NCBI RefSeq assembly: GCF_018739865.1
Contig: NZ_JADOER010000009.1
Location: 207,332-271,331 of the forward strand
Length of the DNA: 64,000 bases
From: Leptothoe kymatousa TAU-MAC 1615
GTDB taxonomy: Bacteria; Cyanobacteriota; Cyanobacteriia; Phormidesmidales; Phormidesmidaceae
Direction of reading: 5' to 3'
Shown piece after piece: positions 36,130 to 45,674 of this stretch (position 1 is its first letter; each line of letters begins with the position of its first letter). Position numbers and translations under genes: made by a program. The notes under the pieces were generated by a model that was not told the origin of the DNA, made no database searches, and saw only the letters and a list, made by a program, of their open reading frames with translations.

Positions 36130-36696
36130 TTAAACGTTGCCCACATTTTCCAGGGGCCAAAATCGCAGGGTGGCATGGCCAATCACGTTACCCATGGGCA
36201 AAAATCCCCAAATGTGGCTATCGTTGCTGTCGTTGCGATTGTCCCCCATCACAAACAACGTATTGTCAGGCACCGTCACTGCGTTCATTTCATAGGCGGG
36301 CTGGGCCAGGATATAGCCTTCATCCAGGGGCTGGTTGTTGCGATACACCTGGCCGTTTTGCACCCTCATCGTATCCCCCGGTAGACCAATCACCCGCTTA
36401 ATAAAGGCTTGATCTGCCCGGTAGCCCACGGCCTGGAGCTGCGGTGGCGGTTCGAATACGACGATGTCGCCATGGTGGGGAGGATGGAACCGGTAGGAGA
36501 CTTTTTCGATCAGCAGCCGATCGCCAATGCGGAGGGTGGGGTCCATGGAATTGGACGGGATAAACCGAGGTTCCGCAACAAATAGCCGGATGACCACCGC
36601 GATCGCAACGGCAATGGCCACCAGTTTGGCATTGGATTTAATTAATGTCTGAATCGGTGTAGTCGACGGTTCAGTTGATGGTTTTTGGTTGGTCAT
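36130..36696 (-). CDS. lepB: Signal peptidase I
   Basis: 188 residues from ATG 36696; a TTG at 36723 is in frame but unlikely. One N-terminal membrane segment (LVAIAVAIAVVIRLFVAEP) is followed by catalytic S50 in FIPSNSMDPTL and general-base K100 in FIKRVIGLPGD, with later SDSHIWGF-like box (NDSNDSHIWGF). The enzyme cleaves signal peptides from exported proteins on the outer face of the membrane. It is single-gene, with no linked secretory genes. Confidence 0.96.
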   Translation of the reverse strand: MTNQKPSTEPSTTPIQTLIKSNAKLVAIAVAIAVVIRLFVAEPRFIPSNSMDPTLRIGDRLLIEKVSYRFHPPHHGDIVVFEPPPQLQAVGYRADQAFIKRVIGLPGDTMRVQNGQVYRNNQPLDEGYILAQPAYEMNAVTVPDNTLFVMGDNRNDSNDSHIWGFLPMGNVIGHATLRFWPLENVGNV

Positions 36697-36875
36697 CCCA
36701 GGCCCGGCGAGAGTGCCTAGCAATTTTATAGCCTTACGCCCCTAGTTGGGTTTCCCATTGTGTGAAGGGTGGCGAAAGATTGCCAGCCGATGGAAACGAC
36801 CGATTAGGCTGCCAGGGCAGCCCTATCTTTCGGGAATTAGGACTAGATCAATCCCATGGATTGCCCCAGAAATTC

Positions 36876-38177
36876 CTAATTAGCCTTGCTGAGCGGCTGA
36901 ACATAGTCGGCCCGGGTGCCCCGGGCATCCATGGCGGCTCCCAATCCGTTGAGGGCATGGATGTAGGCCGCCGTGCGCACCGAGCTTTTATGGGCGAGGG
37001 ACAGCTGCCAAATGGTTTCAGCGGCGGTGACCATCTGTTGTTTTAGCCGCTGGTTAACGTCGTCTAACGTCCAATACAAACCGCTGCGGTTTTGCACCCA
37101 TTCGAAATAGCTGACGGTGACGCCACCGGCATTGACCAAAATATCGGGAAAAACCATGCTGCTGCTGGCGTCTAAAATTTCGTCGGCGTCAGCGCTAATG
37201 GGGCCATTGGCCACTTCAAAAATGTAGCGGGCCTTTACCTCAGCCGCATTGTCTGAGGTGATTTGGTTTTCCAAAGCGGCTGGAATCAAAATATCCACAT
37301 CCAACTTCAGCAGGTCTTCGTTGGTAATCACCGTATGGTCCACCAGGCTGCACACGCTGTCGTCGCAGTACACCGCCTGCACGGCACGGGTTTCTGCTTT
37401 GAATTTTTGCAAACTGGGAATATCCAACCCCTCGGGTCGATAGATGCCGCCCCGGGAATCGCTCACCGCTACCACGGTGTAGCCCGCATCAAACAAATGG
37501 CGCGCTACGACGCTGCCCGCATTGCCAAACCCCTGCACCGCCACGGTGGTGTTCCCTGGGTCCTGGCCCTGGTGAGCCATCATGGCTTCTATCACATAGA
37601 ATGCGCCGGTGCCGGTGGCGGTGTTGCGGCCGAGGCTGCCCCCTAGGGCTACGGGTTTGCCGGTGATCACCGCCGGGCTGCGTCGCCGTTGGATAATGCT
37701 GTACTGGTCCATCATCCAACCCATAATCATGGGGTTGGTGTATACGTCGGGGGCGGGGATATCGGTGTCGGGGCCGATAAAGTTTGCGATCGCGTCGATA
37801 TAGCCCCGGCTTAACCGCTCCAGTTCCGCCTTAGAAAGTTCCTTGGGGTTAAGGGTGACGCCGCCCTTGGCCCCACCGAAGGGAATATTCACCGCCGCAC
37901 ATTTAAACGTCATCCAAAATGCCAGGGACTGCACTTCGTCCAGATTTACCTGGGGATGAAACCGGATACCGCCCTTGGTGGGACCACGGGTATCGTCAAA
38001 CTGAACACGATAGCCATCAAAAACCCTGAGGGAACCATTGTCCATGCGCACAGGGATGGAGACTTTTAGACTTGCCTTAGGTGCCTTCAGGCGTTCTGCC
38101 GCATCGTCAGAAATGGTGACGTATTGGAGTGCCTTGTCTAGACGACGGCTAGCATCGGTGAGAAGAGAGTGTGCCAT
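36876..38177 (-). CDS. gdhA: Glutamate dehydrogenase (Glu/Leu/Phe/Val dehydrogenase family)
   Basis: 433 residues. The catalytic Lys lies in PFGGAKGGV, followed by PDTDIPAPDVYTNP and NAD(P)-binding GFGNAGSV. Together they identify hexameric glutamate dehydrogenase, interconverting glutamate with 2-oxoglutarate and ammonia. In cyanobacteria it is accessory to the GS-GOGAT route. Cofactor preference cannot be read safely from the sequence. No NtcA-type GTA-N8-TAC site is clear in the ~150-bp upstream gap. Confidence 0.95.
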   Translation of the reverse strand: MAHSLLTDASRRLDKALQYVTISDDAAERLKAPKASLKVSIPVRMDNGSLRVFDGYRVQFDDTRGPTKGGIRFHPQVNLDEVQSLAFWMTFKCAAVNIPFGGAKGGVTLNPKELSKAELERLSRGYIDAIANFIGPDTDIPAPDVYTNPMIMGWMMDQYSIIQRRRSPAVITGKPVALGGSLGRNTATGTGAFYVIEAMMAHQGQDPGNTTVAVQGFGNAGSVVARHLFDAGYTVVAVSDSRGGIYRPEGLDIPSLQKFKAETRAVQAVYCDDSVCSLVDHTVITNEDLLKLDVDILIPAALENQITSDNAAEVKARYIFEVANGPISADADEILDASSSMVFPDILVNAGGVTVSYFEWVQNRSGLYWTLDDVNQRLKQQMVTAAETIWQLSLAHKSSVRTAAYIHALNGLGAAMDARGTRADYVQPLSKAN

Positions 38178-38326
38178 GGCTCTATTTTAGGGGAGCCCGC
38201 CCAGCAAATCGCCTAAACCCTGCTTTCTAGAGAGAAACCGCAACAAATTTTAATCGGTCGTAGAAAGATTGGCGCGGCATCATTTTATACTCAGCAGATA
38301 TTATATGAGCAAATAATAACTGTTGA

Positions 38327-38593
38327 TTAATGGCCGGAAACACCGTCCTGGGTCGTTAAGACCAGGGTGGCCAAACTCTCCTGGGGCTCTTCCGCATCCT
38401 GCGTAATTTGAAGTTCGGGCTTGTAATGTTTAAAGACCGTTTGAATTTGCTCCCTTAGACCATCCCCTTGCACCATCTGCCCCTCGGTGATCATTCCGGT
38501 GTAGATAGTTGCGATCGCAATAGTCATAGCAACCGCCGTAATGCATCGATTGATTGTTTCGCCGCCTTTGCCGCCGTTATTTGTTCCCTGCAT
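38327..38593 (-). CDS. Small single-pass membrane protein, hypothetical
   Basis: 88 residues, ATG at 38591-38593. A hydrophobic segment (CITAVAMTIAIATIYTGMI) lies at residues 17-36. A polar, acidic C-terminal part follows (QDAEEPQESLATLV). No domain is known and no strong ribosome site is seen. It is located directly upstream of gdhA on the same strand with ~150 bp between. Real but uncertain. Confidence 0.5.
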   Translation of the reverse strand: MQGTNNGGKGGETINRCITAVAMTIAIATIYTGMITEGQMVQGDGLREQIQTVFKHYKPELQITQDAEEPQESLATLVLTTQDGVSGH

Positions 38594-38922
38594 GGACCCG
38601 CATCTGTACTTATATAAAGCTACTCAATTCCACGGTCAGCCCCCGGAGATTCCCATAGAATTTGCATACCCCTTAAGTAAACTCCTCCTTTTAAAAGATT
38701 GGTGTGAGTGCTATCACCAGAAGTTGATAAAACAATCACTCAACAGATTGGTGCACATCTCTGGTATGGGAAAGAGGTTTCCTCCCACTAAGGAGCCGTT
38801 CAGAAACTAATTCACGGCGCTTAATCCGAAAAGGCTTGTTAGGCCATGCTTTTAAGGAAAAAGACCCTGATTTTAATTTTTAACAAGCCCTAAATCCCCG
38901 CCAGCCCCAAACAATATGCAGC
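38594..38922. other. Intergenic region containing MITE copy 2
   Basis: Apart from the element at 38791-38891 nothing is recognised. A 90-codon plus-strand frame (38541-38810) overlaps the 38327 gene and looks accidental. It lies between two minus-strand genes. Confidence 0.45.
38791..38891 (+). mobile_element. MITE-like element, copy 2
   Basis: About 101 bp, AGGAGCCGTTCAGAAACTAA to TTTTTAACAAGCCCT, with the shared core AATCCGAAAAGGCTTGTTA and a run CATGCTTTTAAGGAAAAAGA. Most bases match copy 1 at 15965-16063. TA flanks both ends here too. Confidence 0.75.
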
Positions 38923-39498
38923 TCAAAACCGCAAATAGTGGACCAATCTAGCAATGGTCTGGGGCCTAAGCTGCAAGCGATGCTTAATGTCCAACCAGTC
39001 TTTGTAGGCACCAAAGCGTTGACGACAGTAAACTAAACGCTGCGCCAACGCCTGTTCCATCCCAGGAATGGCCATGAGTTCCCCGGCACTGACCCGATTC
39101 ACATTTATTTGTCGCGGCAGAATAGCACTATCGGGGTCGTAATAATAAAACTTCACCATTTTTCCAAACGCCTGGAGCTGCGGCAAGCCCAGTCCCGTCA
39201 CCGCAGCCACATCTTCCCAACAGGTCAACGGCACCCCCGTCCGACTCAATTCCACCAAGGTGCGCGCCTGGTGAATCGAAATCCCCGGCAACCGCAGCCA
39301 ATCATCCACCGTGGCGCGGTTGGCATCGATACATACCCCAAGTTGTTCTCCCAAACGCACTTCATCAATCGACTGAAATCGATAGTAGCTATCTTCCCTT
39401 AGCTTGCGTTTCAACGGATTTAACTGGCCCTCTAGGGCATCTAGCCCCCGCAGGGCCTGCCGTACAATCAATCGTTTCCAAGTCTGTCGCTTACCCAC
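38923..39498 (-). CDS. ComEA-like helix-hairpin-helix protein
   Basis: 191 residues starting with GTG (39496-39498). Three helix-hairpin-helix segments are visible: LPGISIHQARTLVELSRTG, VTGLGLPQLQAFG and IPGMEQALAQRLVYCRQ. Such motifs bind DNA backbone non-specifically. The tandem arrangement matches ComEA-type proteins in competence, but there is no clear N-terminal signal or membrane anchor, so a periplasmic DNA receptor is unproven. It starts 7 bp after the stop of the TM2/SHOCT gene, so the two probably share a transcript. Confidence 0.82.
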   Translation of the reverse strand: MGKRQTWKRLIVRQALRGLDALEGQLNPLKRKLREDSYYRFQSIDEVRLGEQLGVCIDANRATVDDWLRLPGISIHQARTLVELSRTGVPLTCWEDVAAVTGLGLPQLQAFGKMVKFYYYDPDSAILPRQINVNRVSAGELMAIPGMEQALAQRLVYCRQRFGAYKDWLDIKHRLQLRPQTIARLVHYLRF

Positions 39499-39505
39499 GG
39501 CTCTC

Positions 39506-39910
39506 CTAAGGCATCTGCTCTAACAGACGGCGCCGCTTTTGTTCAAACTCATGTTCTGACAGCAGCCCTTCCTGGCGTAAACGCTCAATTTCTCGCAGAC
39601 TGCTGGCCACCGCCTCCACCGTATTCCCCAGGGTGTCAGCCGTAGAGGCCTCCACCCCAGTGGTTTTAGCCGCCCAAAATTTCTTCTCTACCTGGGGCTC
39701 CACCAAATACCAAACCCCTTCCACCAGGCTGGCCACCCGAGGCACCTGGGTAAACCCCAACAGCAAATAAAGCAGACCCCAGCCATATTGCCCCCCATAA
39801 AACTTATGGATACCGGCAACAGGTATCGGCGTCGGCTGGATCGCTCCCAACAGTGCTAAGGCAGCGATAATTCGCTTATTTTTTTCATCATCTCCCTGAA
39901 CCTTAGCCAT
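39506..39910 (-). CDS. TM2 domain protein with C-terminal SHOCT-like helix
   Basis: 134 residues. A TM2-type membrane region includes KRIIAALALLGAIQP, then GIHKFYGGQYGWGLLYLLLG. The C-terminal helical hairpin EIERLRQEGLLSEHEFEQKR resembles the SHOCT motif, seen in short oligomerising segments. The role is unknown, though such proteins are widespread and may be scaffolds. It is likely the first gene of a two-gene unit with the HhH protein (7-bp gap). Confidence 0.85.
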   Translation of the reverse strand: MAKVQGDDEKNKRIIAALALLGAIQPTPIPVAGIHKFYGGQYGWGLLYLLLGFTQVPRVASLVEGVWYLVEPQVEKKFWAAKTTGVEASTADTLGNTVEAVASSLREIERLRQEGLLSEHEFEQKRRRLLEQMP

Positions 39911-40336
39911 ATAAAGCCGTAGAACCTAGTTTTGCGGTCTATCATACTCAAAACTATCCCTGGGTGATACGACTAATTTCCCATGTCGTCACAATGTCAC
40001 TAAAATCTACCCATCAACATTAGTTGTCTAATAATATGCATCTTCCTTATCCGCACACTTTTCAGCTGTAGGCTCTAGAATCTAGAAGGAGCATTAGGCC
40101 CCACAAATTTTGTAAAGGGTCTAAAGAATACGCCCTTGACAAAATTTGAGGCCCTATAATTTTCGTCTAACAGATAAAGCATGGAACTTCCAATCAACTG
40201 ACAGGAGTCAGCAAGTAAGTATCTTGGTATTAGCCGGTCATAGCCATTCGGCAATATTCCTCGCACAACCACCGGAATCCAACCCCTTCACCCTGTTGAT
40301 GAAGTATACGTGAGCCAGTTCTGACCCCACCTTTGC
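39911..40336. other. Divergent intergenic region with an imperfect palindrome
   Basis: Between the minus-strand TM2 gene and the plus-strand J-TPR gene. A large hairpin-forming element sits at 40095-40157, with TTGACA (40136) and TATAAT (40155) only 13 bases apart, too close for a standard promoter. No convincing ORF. Confidence 0.4.
40095..40157. repeat. ~60-bp imperfect inverted repeat
   Basis: The left arm TAGGCCCCACAAATTTTGT pairs with the right arm ACAAAATTTGAGGCCCTA apart from a small bulge. An inner AAGGG/CCCTT pair extends the hairpin. Copies were not found elsewhere in the window. Confidence 0.55.
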
Positions 40337-41275
40337 ATGACCAACGCACAGTCATTTCAAGATGAATGGATCACACTTGCTGAGAAAGACCCCTATGCCG
40401 CCCTCGGTCTTTCTCTCAATGCTGAAGATCGTCGTATTTTAAAGCGCTATCGGCAGATAGCTAAACTCCTACATCCCGATGTGCAAGCTGGCAGCAATGC
40501 CCCCATTAGCCAAGCCTCTGAGCAATTAATCGCCCGCATCATCAACCCCGCCTACCAGCGTCTCAAGCAGGAAAAAAGTCGGTCTGAAGCATTGGCCAAC
40601 ATGCGCTTTCGTGTCCGCCAGTTGGACCGCCAGAGCAAGCTCACCCCATCGTTCGAAAGTGCTCAGCAGCTGTTACGTATTCCCGAGGCCGAAGTAGAAG
40701 TTTTTTACGAGAACACCGTTAACCAGCTAATTGCCCAGCAGTTTGACTCCACAGAAATGTTTGCTCGGGTTTTATCCGGGCTCAGTCAGCTCAACCTGGC
40801 ATTTTTACACCGCAAAATTAGCCAACCCATTCGCACCAAGCGCACAGGCTTGGTGCCGGTGGACGAACCTAAACCCTCCACCGACGAGGGCGCAGCCGAA
40901 CCGGCTACCAACGAGCCTCCAGTCATCAACTATGCCGAGAAGTATGGCATTCGCGCTCGCACCTATCTCAGCCAGCGCAATTACGATTTAGCCATTCAAG
41001 AACTGCGGGAGGCCCTAAAAATTATTCCCAACGGCATTGAGCTACATTCCATGTTGGGGCAAGCCTATCTGATGAAAAAGTCCTATGGCATGGCTCGAGC
41101 ACACCTGAAACGAGTATTGGAGCTAAACCCCAACCACTCAGTCGCCTTAAAATATAGCGAGGTGCTAGAAAAGCGCATAGCCGAAAAACGCAAAACAACC
41201 AATCAAATACTTCAACCGGAACCCAAACCATCATCGTCAGAACAAGGATGGTTTAAGCGTCTGCTAGGTCGTTAG
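40337..41275 (+). CDS. J-domain protein with C-terminal TPR repeats
   Basis: 312 residues. An N-terminal J-like domain contains YAALGLSLNAEDRRILKRYR and the HPD motif in LLHPDVQAG, so it should stimulate a DnaK partner. A Pro/Glu-rich linker precedes two TPR units (YLSQRNYDLAIQELREALK, MLGQAYLMKKSYGMARAHLK). This combination suggests a chaperone adaptor that recruits client or partner proteins. A long C-terminal tail is basic. It is followed by the DUF1825 gene on the same strand, ~150 bp away. Confidence 0.88.
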   Translation: MTNAQSFQDEWITLAEKDPYAALGLSLNAEDRRILKRYRQIAKLLHPDVQAGSNAPISQASEQLIARIINPAYQRLKQEKSRSEALANMRFRVRQLDRQSKLTPSFESAQQLLRIPEAEVEVFYENTVNQLIAQQFDSTEMFARVLSGLSQLNLAFLHRKISQPIRTKRTGLVPVDEPKPSTDEGAAEPATNEPPVINYAEKYGIRARTYLSQRNYDLAIQELREALKIIPNGIELHSMLGQAYLMKKSYGMARAHLKRVLELNPNHSVALKYSEVLEKRIAEKRKTTNQILQPEPKPSSSEQGWFKRLLGR

Positions 41276-41425
41276 CAATGGGCTGCAGCCTATCTTTATC
41301 TCCATGGTGGGGATATCTCACCTTTGCGTCCGTAGCCAGGAGCTTTTAACCTGAAAGAGTAGTTGGCTAAAACGCCTAGAAAGATAGCAGATAGGCAACG
41401 AAACTAAGTCCCTGGGAGTACATGT

Positions 41426-41743
41426 ATGAGCTTTTTTGATTCAGAGATCGTGCAGCAAGAAGCCACGAAACTCTTTCAGGATTATCAGTCCCTCATGCAG
41501 CTTGGTAGCAGCTATGGCAAATTTGATCGCGATGGCAAAAAGCTATACATCGAGCAGATGGAAAGTATCATGGACCGCTATCGCGTTTTCATGAAGCGAT
41601 TTGAGCTGTCTGAAGATTTCACCGCCCAGCTAACCATGGAACAGCTGAAGACCCATCTGGGGCAGTTTGGCATGACGCCCCAAAAGATGTTTGAACAGAT
41701 GCAAATGACCCTGGACCGCATGAAGTCCGAAATTAAAGAGTAA
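41426..41743 (+). CDS. DUF1825 protein
   Basis: 105 residues, helical and Met-rich. It opens with MSFFDSEIVQQEATKLFQDY, then YGKFDRDGKKLYIEQME, both typical of the cyanobacterial DUF1825 family. The ATG at 41426 fits the family start. Function is unknown but conservation in cyanobacteria is high. A tandem 18-bp repeat follows the stop at once. Confidence 0.93.
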   Translation: MSFFDSEIVQQEATKLFQDYQSLMQLGSSYGKFDRDGKKLYIEQMESIMDRYRVFMKRFELSEDFTAQLTMEQLKTHLGQFGMTPQKMFEQMQMTLDRMKSEIKE

Positions 41744-41757
41744 TCCGGCCTGCCCCC

Positions 41758-41849
41758 TTCGACTCCGCTCAGGGGACGGACTTCGCCCAGGGGACAGATT
41801 CGCTCAAGGGACAGACTTCGTTCAGGGGACAGACTTCGTTCAGGGGACA
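41758..41849. repeat. 18-bp tandem repeat
   Basis: Five units of 17-18 bp around CAGACTTCGTTCAGGGGA follow the stop of the DUF1825 gene. The last two are identical and the first are degenerate. It separates two convergent genes. Confidence 0.9.
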
Positions 41850-41880
41850 TTTGAAAGAAGTGGGCTATGTGCCCACACCC

Positions 41881-43803
41881 CTACGGACGAATAAACTCAG
41901 ACGGGCGACGGAAGTTTTGCACCGGCTCATTGCGTAGGGCCTGCACCATATAGTCGCGCCAGATAGGGGCCGCATAGCTGCCGCCCGTGGCACTACGCCC
42001 CATGGGGCTATAGTCATCATTTCCAACCCAGACCGCCACCGATAGCTGCGGCACATAGCCCACAAACCACACATCCCGCTGGGAGTCCGTTGTGCCTGTT
42101 TTACCCGCAGCCGGTCGACCAATGCGGGCATTGGTGGCCGTTCCCCGCTCAATAACGCCCCGTAAAACATCGGTTAGGGCCGCCGTTGCCCAAGGATCTA
42201 ATACCAGTTGGGGTTTCGGCGTGTTATCCAACAGCACATTGCCATCGCTATCGGTCACCTGGGCAATCAGTGTTGGGTCAGAGTGCCAGCCATTATTGGC
42301 AAAGGTGGCATAGGCCCCCGCCATTTCCATGGGCGTCAGATCCACCGCCCCCAACGGTAAGGAAATGACCGGGTCCATGGGGCTTTCGATGCCCAGGGTG
42401 CGGGCAATGTCGATCACCCGAGAAATCCCCACGGATTGACCAAGTTTGACCGCCGGAATATTGCGGGATAGCTCTAGGGCCCGCCGGATTGGCATATTGC
42501 CCATAAACGAGCCGCCATAGTTCTTGGGCGAATAGTAGCCAGAGCCATCGGGATAGGTAACGGGGCTATCACCGACAATACTGTCTGGGGTATAGCGGCC
42601 AGACGCAAACGCCGCATAGTAAACAAAGGGCTTAAAGGATGAACCGGGCTGACGGCGGGACTGCACAGCTCGATTAAACTGACTGCTTTCGTGCTCTACA
42701 CCACCCACAATGGCCTTCACGTAGTGGGTGCGCGGATCGACCGCCACCAGGGCAATTTGGTCCGCCACCGCACCGCTGCCAAAGCGATTGATGTGGGCCC
42801 ATTTCACCGTTTGCTTCGCCAGGGTTTGCAACTTAATGTCAATGGTGGTCTGCACCCGCATGCCGCCTTTAACCACAGCTTCTTGACCAAACTGTTCCTG
42901 CAGTTCCTGAACAACGGCCTCGGTTACATAGGGGGCCTTACTGGAAATAAAGGACGTGACCTTACCTAACCGTAGAGGCTGTTTTTTCGCCGCATCCGCT
43001 TCGGCTGGGGTAATCCACTTCAGCTTTGCCATGCGGTCAAGCACCAGGCTTTGTTCTCGCTTAGCCGCTTGGTAGTCCACAAAGGGGCTCAACCCTTCCG
43101 GTGCCTTGATTAGCCCCGCCATAAGGGCCGCTTCCCCCAGGGTTAGATCCTTAGAAGACTTATTAAAGTAGCTTTGGGCCGCCGTTTCCGCACCGTAGGT
43201 ATTGTGTCCCCAATACACTTGGTTGAGATACATTTCGAGAACTTCATCCTTCTCGAAAATTTGCTCCAGTCGCAGGGACAACACCACCTCGGCCACCTTA
43301 CGGCTGATGGCCTGCTGGGGGGTGAGAAACAGGTTTTTAATTAGCTGCATGGTGATGGTGGAGCCACCCTGGGCGGTGCCACCGGCCTGCACGTTGGCCA
43401 CAAAGGCACGCCCAATACCCACGGGGTTGATGCCGCTGTGGGTATAAAAATCGCTGTCTTCCACAGCCAGTACGGCACGCTTTAGATTGGGGGAGATTTC
43501 GTTGAGATCAACAACTTCCCGATTGGCTTCGTCGTGGAGGCTATCGAGGAGGTTGCCCTCCATGTCGTAGATGTAGCTGGTTTCTGTGGGGATGTAGTTA
43601 CGTAGGGCCCGCACATCCGGCAGATTTCGAAAACTAATGGCCAAGCCCACTAACCCGCCTGCCGCCACAGCACTGCACAGCATAGTTGCAGTCAGCAATG
43701 TAGCTCCGCTGATCTGGAGTACATCCTGAATGTGCTTCAGCAGTTTGGGTTCCCCTGTAATGGATAATGGAACTCGGGATTGACGAAGGGTATTAAATGC
43801 CAC
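41881..43803 (-). CDS. Class A penicillin-binding protein (PBP1A-type)
   Basis: 640 residues starting with GTG. After a hydrophobic anchor (~35-57) comes a GT51 glycosyltransferase domain: EDSDFYTHSGINP with its catalytic Glu, and GGSTITMQLIKNLFL. The transpeptidase domain has S388 in PGSSFKPF (SxxK), SRN (SxN) and KTGTT. Both peptidoglycan polymerisation and crosslinking should be possible in the periplasm. All catalytic motifs appear intact. It is a minus-strand single gene convergent with DUF1825. Confidence 0.96.
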   Translation of the reverse strand: MAFNTLRQSRVPLSITGEPKLLKHIQDVLQISGATLLTATMLCSAVAAGGLVGLAISFRNLPDVRALRNYIPTETSYIYDMEGNLLDSLHDEANREVVDLNEISPNLKRAVLAVEDSDFYTHSGINPVGIGRAFVANVQAGGTAQGGSTITMQLIKNLFLTPQQAISRKVAEVVLSLRLEQIFEKDEVLEMYLNQVYWGHNTYGAETAAQSYFNKSSKDLTLGEAALMAGLIKAPEGLSPFVDYQAAKREQSLVLDRMAKLKWITPAEADAAKKQPLRLGKVTSFISSKAPYVTEAVVQELQEQFGQEAVVKGGMRVQTTIDIKLQTLAKQTVKWAHINRFGSGAVADQIALVAVDPRTHYVKAIVGGVEHESSQFNRAVQSRRQPGSSFKPFVYYAAFASGRYTPDSIVGDSPVTYPDGSGYYSPKNYGGSFMGNMPIRRALELSRNIPAVKLGQSVGISRVIDIARTLGIESPMDPVISLPLGAVDLTPMEMAGAYATFANNGWHSDPTLIAQVTDSDGNVLLDNTPKPQLVLDPWATAALTDVLRGVIERGTATNARIGRPAAGKTGTTDSQRDVWFVGYVPQLSVAVWVGNDDYSPMGRSATGGSYAAPIWRDYMVQALRNEPVQNFRRPSEFIRP

Positions 43804-44432
43804 AGATACGCTACATCCTTACGTAAATACACGGCAGGCCATAAATTATACGGTCCATGGCCGTTAAAAGGAGATAAATAACATCCAAATTAAAAGAATT
43901 TGTTTTTCCGAGGGAAAAACTGGGGCTGGGTAGAAAAACTCTGATACATCTTGCGACGACGCGTTCGGCTGGTCCATTCGACCAGTAGAATAGCTTGGGC
44001 GCTGCTGATCCCCAGGGTGGGGTTTCACCTGGAACAGGGGCAATTTGCCACTAAATCAGCAACTACAAAATAGGCGGCCAACGGGCAAGGCTACTGCTAT
44101 CCCTATGGTTTCTAGCAGCTTGATTGAATAGGTCGCTCTAGCCTTAACCGGGAGTTCTATGATTAAGTACTCCCTGGCGACTTCCCATTTGTTCAATAGG
44201 AGACTTAGGTTATCCGCAACTATAGTTGATTCTGGTCAAATGTCTAGGCAATTTTGAAAACTTAGTGCATTGTGCCGAGCTCACCTTGTTGTTTTGATCG
44301 TTTGCTGCCCGCCCTGAGCCATGGCTGATTGATGGAATACCCCGTTCTATCTAATGATGCAAGGCATTCGCCTGTCTCAGGTGAAGCCCCGGCAATGATC
44401 AGCAATGCCCATTTTATCTATAGCAATACACC
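43804..44432. other. Long divergent intergenic region before tyrS
   Basis: Some 629 bp between the PBP gene and tyrS. Two short hairpins are visible: CTGGTC/GACCAG with a 5-nt loop (43969-43985), and GGGAGT/ACTCCC (44150-44174). No ORF or T-box pattern is recognised. A long tyrS leader is possible. Confidence 0.4.
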
Positions 44433-45674
44433 ATGACCGAGGCTGCTAATTTTGTAATGCCTGCTATTCCCAGGGAATTTGATGGAATCTACCGGGGTAT
44501 CAGTGAGGTATTTCCCCACCAGGCTGAGTCTAAGGACCCGAATGAAAATTTGTTGGCCAGGCTCCAGCAAAGCGATCGCCCCCTGCGCATTAAGTTGGGC
44601 ATTGACCCAACGGGTTCGGAAATTCACCTGGGCCATAGTATTCCGGTGCGAAAGCTACGGGCGTTTCAGGATGCGGGCCACACGGCGGTTCTATTGATTG
44701 GAGATTTTACCGCCCGCATTGGGGATCCGACGGGCAAATCTGAGGTGCGCAAACAGCTAACCCAGGCTGAAGTGAAGGCCAACGCTGAGACCTATATCGA
44801 TCAGGTGCGGCCCATTTTAGATTTTGATACCCCTGGGCGTTTGGAGATTCGCTACAACTCGGAATGGCTAGCGGATTTGGACCTGGGCAAAATCATTGAG
44901 CTGCTTGGCACCATGACCGTCGGGCAGATGCTGGCCAAGGAGGGGTTTGCGAAGCGCTACGACCAGGGTAACCCGGTCTATTTGCACGAGTTTTTGTACC
45001 CGCTGCTCCAGGGCTACGATTCGGTGGCGCTCAAGGCGGATGTGGAGCTGGGGGGCACCGACCAAAAGTTTAATGTGGCGGTGGGACGAGATTTGCAGCG
45101 TCACTTTGGCTTGACGCCCCAGTTTGGCATGTTGCTGCCGCTGCTGCTGGGGATGGACGGCAGCCAGAAAATGTCTAAGTCGTTGGGTAACTATGTGGGG
45201 CTAAAGGAAGATCCCCTGTCGATGTATTCCAAGCTGGAAAAGGTGCCCGACAATATGATTTCGGATTACTTTGAGCTGCTGACCAAGCGGGACTTGGGCA
45301 CCTTGCCAGAGAACCCTAGGGAAGCGCAAAAACAGCTCGCGTTGGATGTGACCGGTCAATACCATGGGGAGGCGTCGGCCCAACAGGCCCAGAAGGATGC
45401 CATTAATTTGGTGCAGGGGGGGGCGGGCCAGGCAGAAGCGGTGCCCGAGTTCTCGTTGACTGCCGTAAACTTCCCGGCGAAGGTGTTTTATTTGTTGGGG
45501 GCCACCCCCCTGTGTAGCAGCAGCAGCGATGCCCGCAGACAGATTAAGGGGGGGGCGGTAAAACTGGAGGGGGATAAAGTTACGGACCCCAATGTGGAAT
45601 TTGCGAGCCCCGATGAGCTGGTGGGTAAGGTGCTGCAGGTGGGTAAGAAAAAGTTCGTGAGGCTGGTGGCGTAA
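44433..45674 (+). CDS. tyrS: Tyrosyl-tRNA synthetase
   Basis: 413 residues. The class I signature is [11 protein letters not shown] with the HIGH-like HLGH, and KMSKS occurs at [11 protein letters not shown]-terminal S4-like RNA-binding segment follows ([20 protein letters not shown]). It charges tRNA-Tyr. The arrangement [14 protein letters not shown] is typical of the shorter bacterial TyrRS subgroup. The stop overlaps the pyrF start by one base (TAATG), so the two are translationally coupled. Confidence 0.96.
   Translation: MTEAANFVMPAIPREFDGIYRGISEVFPHQAESKDPNENLLARLQQSDRPLRIKLGIDPTGSEIHLGHSIPVRKLRAFQDAGHTAVLLIGDFTARIGDPTGKSEVRKQLTQAEVKANAETYIDQVRPILDFDTPGRLEIRYNSEWLADLDLGKIIELLGTMTVGQMLAKEGFAKRYDQGNPVYLHEFLYPLLQGYDSVALKADVELGGTDQKFNVAVGRDLQRHFGLTPQFGMLLPLLLGMDGSQKMSKSLGNYVGLKEDPLSMYSKLEKVPDNMISDYFELLTKRDLGTLPENPREAQKQLALDVTGQYHGEASAQQAQKDAINLVQGGAGQAEAVPEFSLTAVNFPAKVFYLLGATPLCSSSSDARRQIKGGAVKLEGDKVTDPNVEFASPDELVGKVLQVGKKKFVRLVA

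Noticed and set aside
38178..38326. NtcA site upstream of gdhA
   Set aside because: No GTA-N8-TAC arrangement was found in the gap.
38541..38810. Plus-strand frame reaching into the MITE copy
   Set aside because: Overlaps a better minus-strand small gene and ends in the repeat.
40136..40160. TTGACA and TATAAT as a promoter
   Set aside because: Spacing of 13 bases is too short and both lie inside the palindrome.
40075..40272. Minus-strand frame in the divergent gap
   Set aside because: Spans the large palindrome and has no ribosome site or domain.
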